From contig CP043547.1 of NCBI GenBank assembly GCA_009664345.1, forward strand, positions 5,546,709 through 5,610,708: a DNA stretch of 64,000 bases, read 5' to 3'. Below are positions 62,485-64,000 of the stretch, piece after piece. The position numbers and the translations under genes were made by a program. How positions within the stretch are numbered: the stretch's first letter is position 1; every line of letters begins with the position of its first letter. The stretch is from Planctomycetales bacterium 10988. GTDB lineage: Bacteria > Planctomycetota > Planctomycetia > Pirellulales > Pb10988. The notes under the pieces were generated by a model. It was not told the DNA's origin and did not search any database. It was given only the letters and a program-made list of their open reading frames with translations.

Positions 62485-64000
62485 ATGGCACTCGTTTATC
62501 CATTCGATACAGTTTGGTACGTTGAAGGCCACAACGCCTACGGGCAGGTCGTAACGTCGGGCAGCGCGGTGGCTGTACGGTTGAGGCATGGTGACGATCC
62601 TGCGGAGACGTACCTTCTCACGTGCTCGCACGTTGTCAGAGGGCTTTCTTCCGACAGACAAAAGGGACATGGGGAAATTCTCAGTTCCATTAAAGTCTGG
62701 CCGCCGGGGCGAGGCTTTGATGACGATGATGGGATTGCTGCACACATTCAACAGGACGCAAAGGCCACTGACCTAAACGATGTGCCCGTTGACAAACGCT
62801 TGAACGTGACGGACGACTGGTTGTTGCTGCGGATTGACGATGATACACGGCGCCGCGGTGCGGACACGGTGGTTTGGGCCGACGAGGTGAGTGCTGGTCA
62901 ATCTGTCGCTGTATTTGGATACCCCGCCGGAAGAGCCTCGATAAGTGATACCAACGTTGTCGTTCCCACTAAAGCACCACAGGATATCACGGTGCGCAGC
63001 GAAAGCAGTGGCGTTGTTCAACTGACTGGTAGTGCGACTGAACCGGGAATGAGCGGCGGTGGTATCTTCGATGAACACGGTAACTTTGTCGGTCTACATC
63101 GTGCAAAATACGCAGGTGCGATCCAGCTTCACGGCGTTTACGCTCCCAAGATTCGTCAGTGGCTGAGCGAAAGCGATTACTTGGTTGTCACGGAAGCACC
63201 AAGGTTGCCGGACGCGGAGGAGGCTGATACGGAGCAGACGGATGGACTTGCCAGTGGCACACTGCGGGAACAACCTGATGATCCGATGAATTGGAGGAAA
63301 CTCATTGCGTGGATTTCGGCCAGTGTCTTGGTAGTTGGCGGATTGATTGCCGCGATTCCTTATTTGATTCCCGACAATCCCGACATCGTTCCCGTCGAAC
63401 CAACAAGTCAGACGACTCACGTTCGCCTGAATGCCTCGTTGCTCACAATCGGTGAGAGTGGTTTTGTAAAAGAACGGACACCATTATCGAATGCAAAGAT
63501 CAGTATACATCCCTCTTCCTTTGACGCACTTAGAATCGTCCCCACACTGACCGACGAGAATGGTGATTCCATTGTCGAGATCGACCACCCACCATTGACT
63601 TCGCAGCAACAGTTGAAGGGACACTTTGTGGTGCTCGATGTTCCCGATGAACTTGAGGGCGACTCACCGTACGCGACAACAGAGCATGGAGCGGTCATGG
63701 AGGGAGAGAGTCTGCGAATGCTGCGAATGACGCCCCGCGTCTTCGCAGATGGCGAGCAAATTGAGCTTCAGGTCGTACCGGAGAAGGACATACCACGGTT
63801 CTACCTTGCCAGCGTCGCACCGTCATTGGCCGATGACCCGTCTGGTAATCCCGTTTACACCACATCTTCACATCGGGTGTTTGCAGACATTCAACAAACG
63901 GAGGCGGATGCAACGCTTGCCCTTTGGAGCGAGATACTTAAACGTCAACGACCTGTGCTTGGCCCCGACGATTTAGAGCGAGCGGATGAATGGAAAAATA
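62485..64000 (+). CDS. Trypsin-like serine protease with TM anchor (cut by window end)
   Basis: The frame starts MALVYPFDTVWYVEGHNAYG and is open to the window end (505 codons seen). Residues 1-235 are a chymotrypsin-fold protease with the same triad as the first one: TCSHVV, TDDWLLLRIDDD, EPGMSGGGIFDEHG. A TM helix (LIAWISASVLVVGGLIAAIPYLIP, about residue 275) separates it from a C-terminal region of beta-rich, possibly carboxypeptidase-regulatory-like repeats (TPLSNAKISIHPSSFDALRIVPTLTDENGDSIVEID). With the protease first and no signal peptide, the protease should face the cytosol and the rest the outside. It could transmit a signal across the membrane. Confidence 0.8.
   Translation, partial: MALVYPFDTVWYVEGHNAYGQVVTSGSAVAVRLRHGDDPAETYLLTCSHVVRGLSSDRQKGHGEILSSIKVWPPGRGFDDDDGIAAHIQQDAKATDLNDVPVDKRLNVTDDWLLLRIDDDTRRRGADTVVWADEVSAGQSVAVFGYPAGRASISDTNVVVPTKAPQDITVRSESSGVVQLTGSATEPGMSGGGIFDEHGNFVGLHRAKYAGAIQLHGVYAPKIRQWLSESDYLVVTEAPRLPDAEEADTEQTDGLASGTLREQPDDPMNWRKLIAWISASVLVVGGLIAAIPYLIPDNPDIVPVEPTSQTTHVRLNASLLTIGESGFVKERTPLSNAKISIHPSSFDALRIVPTLTDENGDSIVEIDHPPLTSQQQLKGHFVVLDVPDELEGDSPYATTEHGAVMEGESLRMLRMTPRVFADGEQIELQVVPEKDIPRFYLASVAPSLADDPSGNPVYTTSSHRVFADIQQTEADATLALWSEILKRQRPVLGPDDLERADEWKN
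62515..62883 (+). repeat. Segment nearly identical to 58942-59310
   Basis: Partner of the repeat in the first protease gene. It covers the His and Asp active-site regions. The sharp borders in an otherwise diverged pair suggest gene conversion. Confidence 0.85.

Overview
The window looks like chromosomal DNA of a planctomycete (phylum Planctomycetota). This rests on gene content only: secreted sulfatases with C-[ST]-P-S-R motifs, a PhoD-like phosphatase, two giant surface proteins sharing an N-terminal LExLExRxxLS motif that I associate with planctomycete extracellular proteins, sigma-70-like factors on mobile DNA, and DUF1257/DUF2997/AAA clusters. No marker gene fixes a genus.

Layout. (1) 0.2-14.6 kb, core-like: a beta-helix/FG-GAP surface protein, a small membrane protein, PhoD-like phosphatase, two sulfatases, a sugar porter, two RlaP-like nucleotidyltransferases, a nucleoside-type MFS transporter and tRNA-Ala(CGC). 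(2) 14.6-30.3 kb, mobile DNA: DUF1257-DUF2997-AAA cluster copy 1 (interrupted by an IS5-family element with TA flanks), then a decayed 6.6-kb Ig-like/FG-GAP adhesin gene broken by two frameshifts and an IS4-family element with a 10-bp target duplication, a protein with a MYG1-like C-terminus and a sigma-like protein. (3) 31-46.8 kb, defence: a truncated repressor, an ORF without a normal start coupled to a reverse transcriptase with a YVDN active site, a CRISPR array of 33 apparently identical 36-nt repeats, and a complete type I cas operon of the MYXAN/Dev kind (sigma-like factor, cas6, cas3, cas8/cmx8 with an internal cas11 start, cas7, cas5, cas4-cas1 fusion, cas2) under a WYL regulator. 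Between the WYL gene and the operon lies a solitary psi-repeat / psi-spacer / psi-repeat, shaped like a CreR/CreA Cas-regulating RNA. (4) 47-56.5 kb: a large serine recombinase, DUF1257-DUF2997-AAA cluster copy 2, an IS4-family element and gene remnants. (5) 57.6-64 kb: a compact operon of a NUC1-type endonuclease, a trypsin-like protease, a membrane-anchored coiled-coil protein with a glutaredoxin-like tail and a second, membrane-anchored trypsin-like protease (cut by the window edge); it looks like an undescribed conflict or stress system.

How it fits together: two direct copies of the DUF1257 cluster and an inverted pair of about 50-bp GATACC-rich elements flank the CRISPR/RT region, with a serine recombinase beside the right element. 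This suggests the defence genes sit in a mobile or rearranging island next to tRNA-Ala. Cas expression is probably controlled at three levels: WYL repressor, the sigma-like first gene, and possibly the crRNA-like psi element guiding Cascade to a local promoter.
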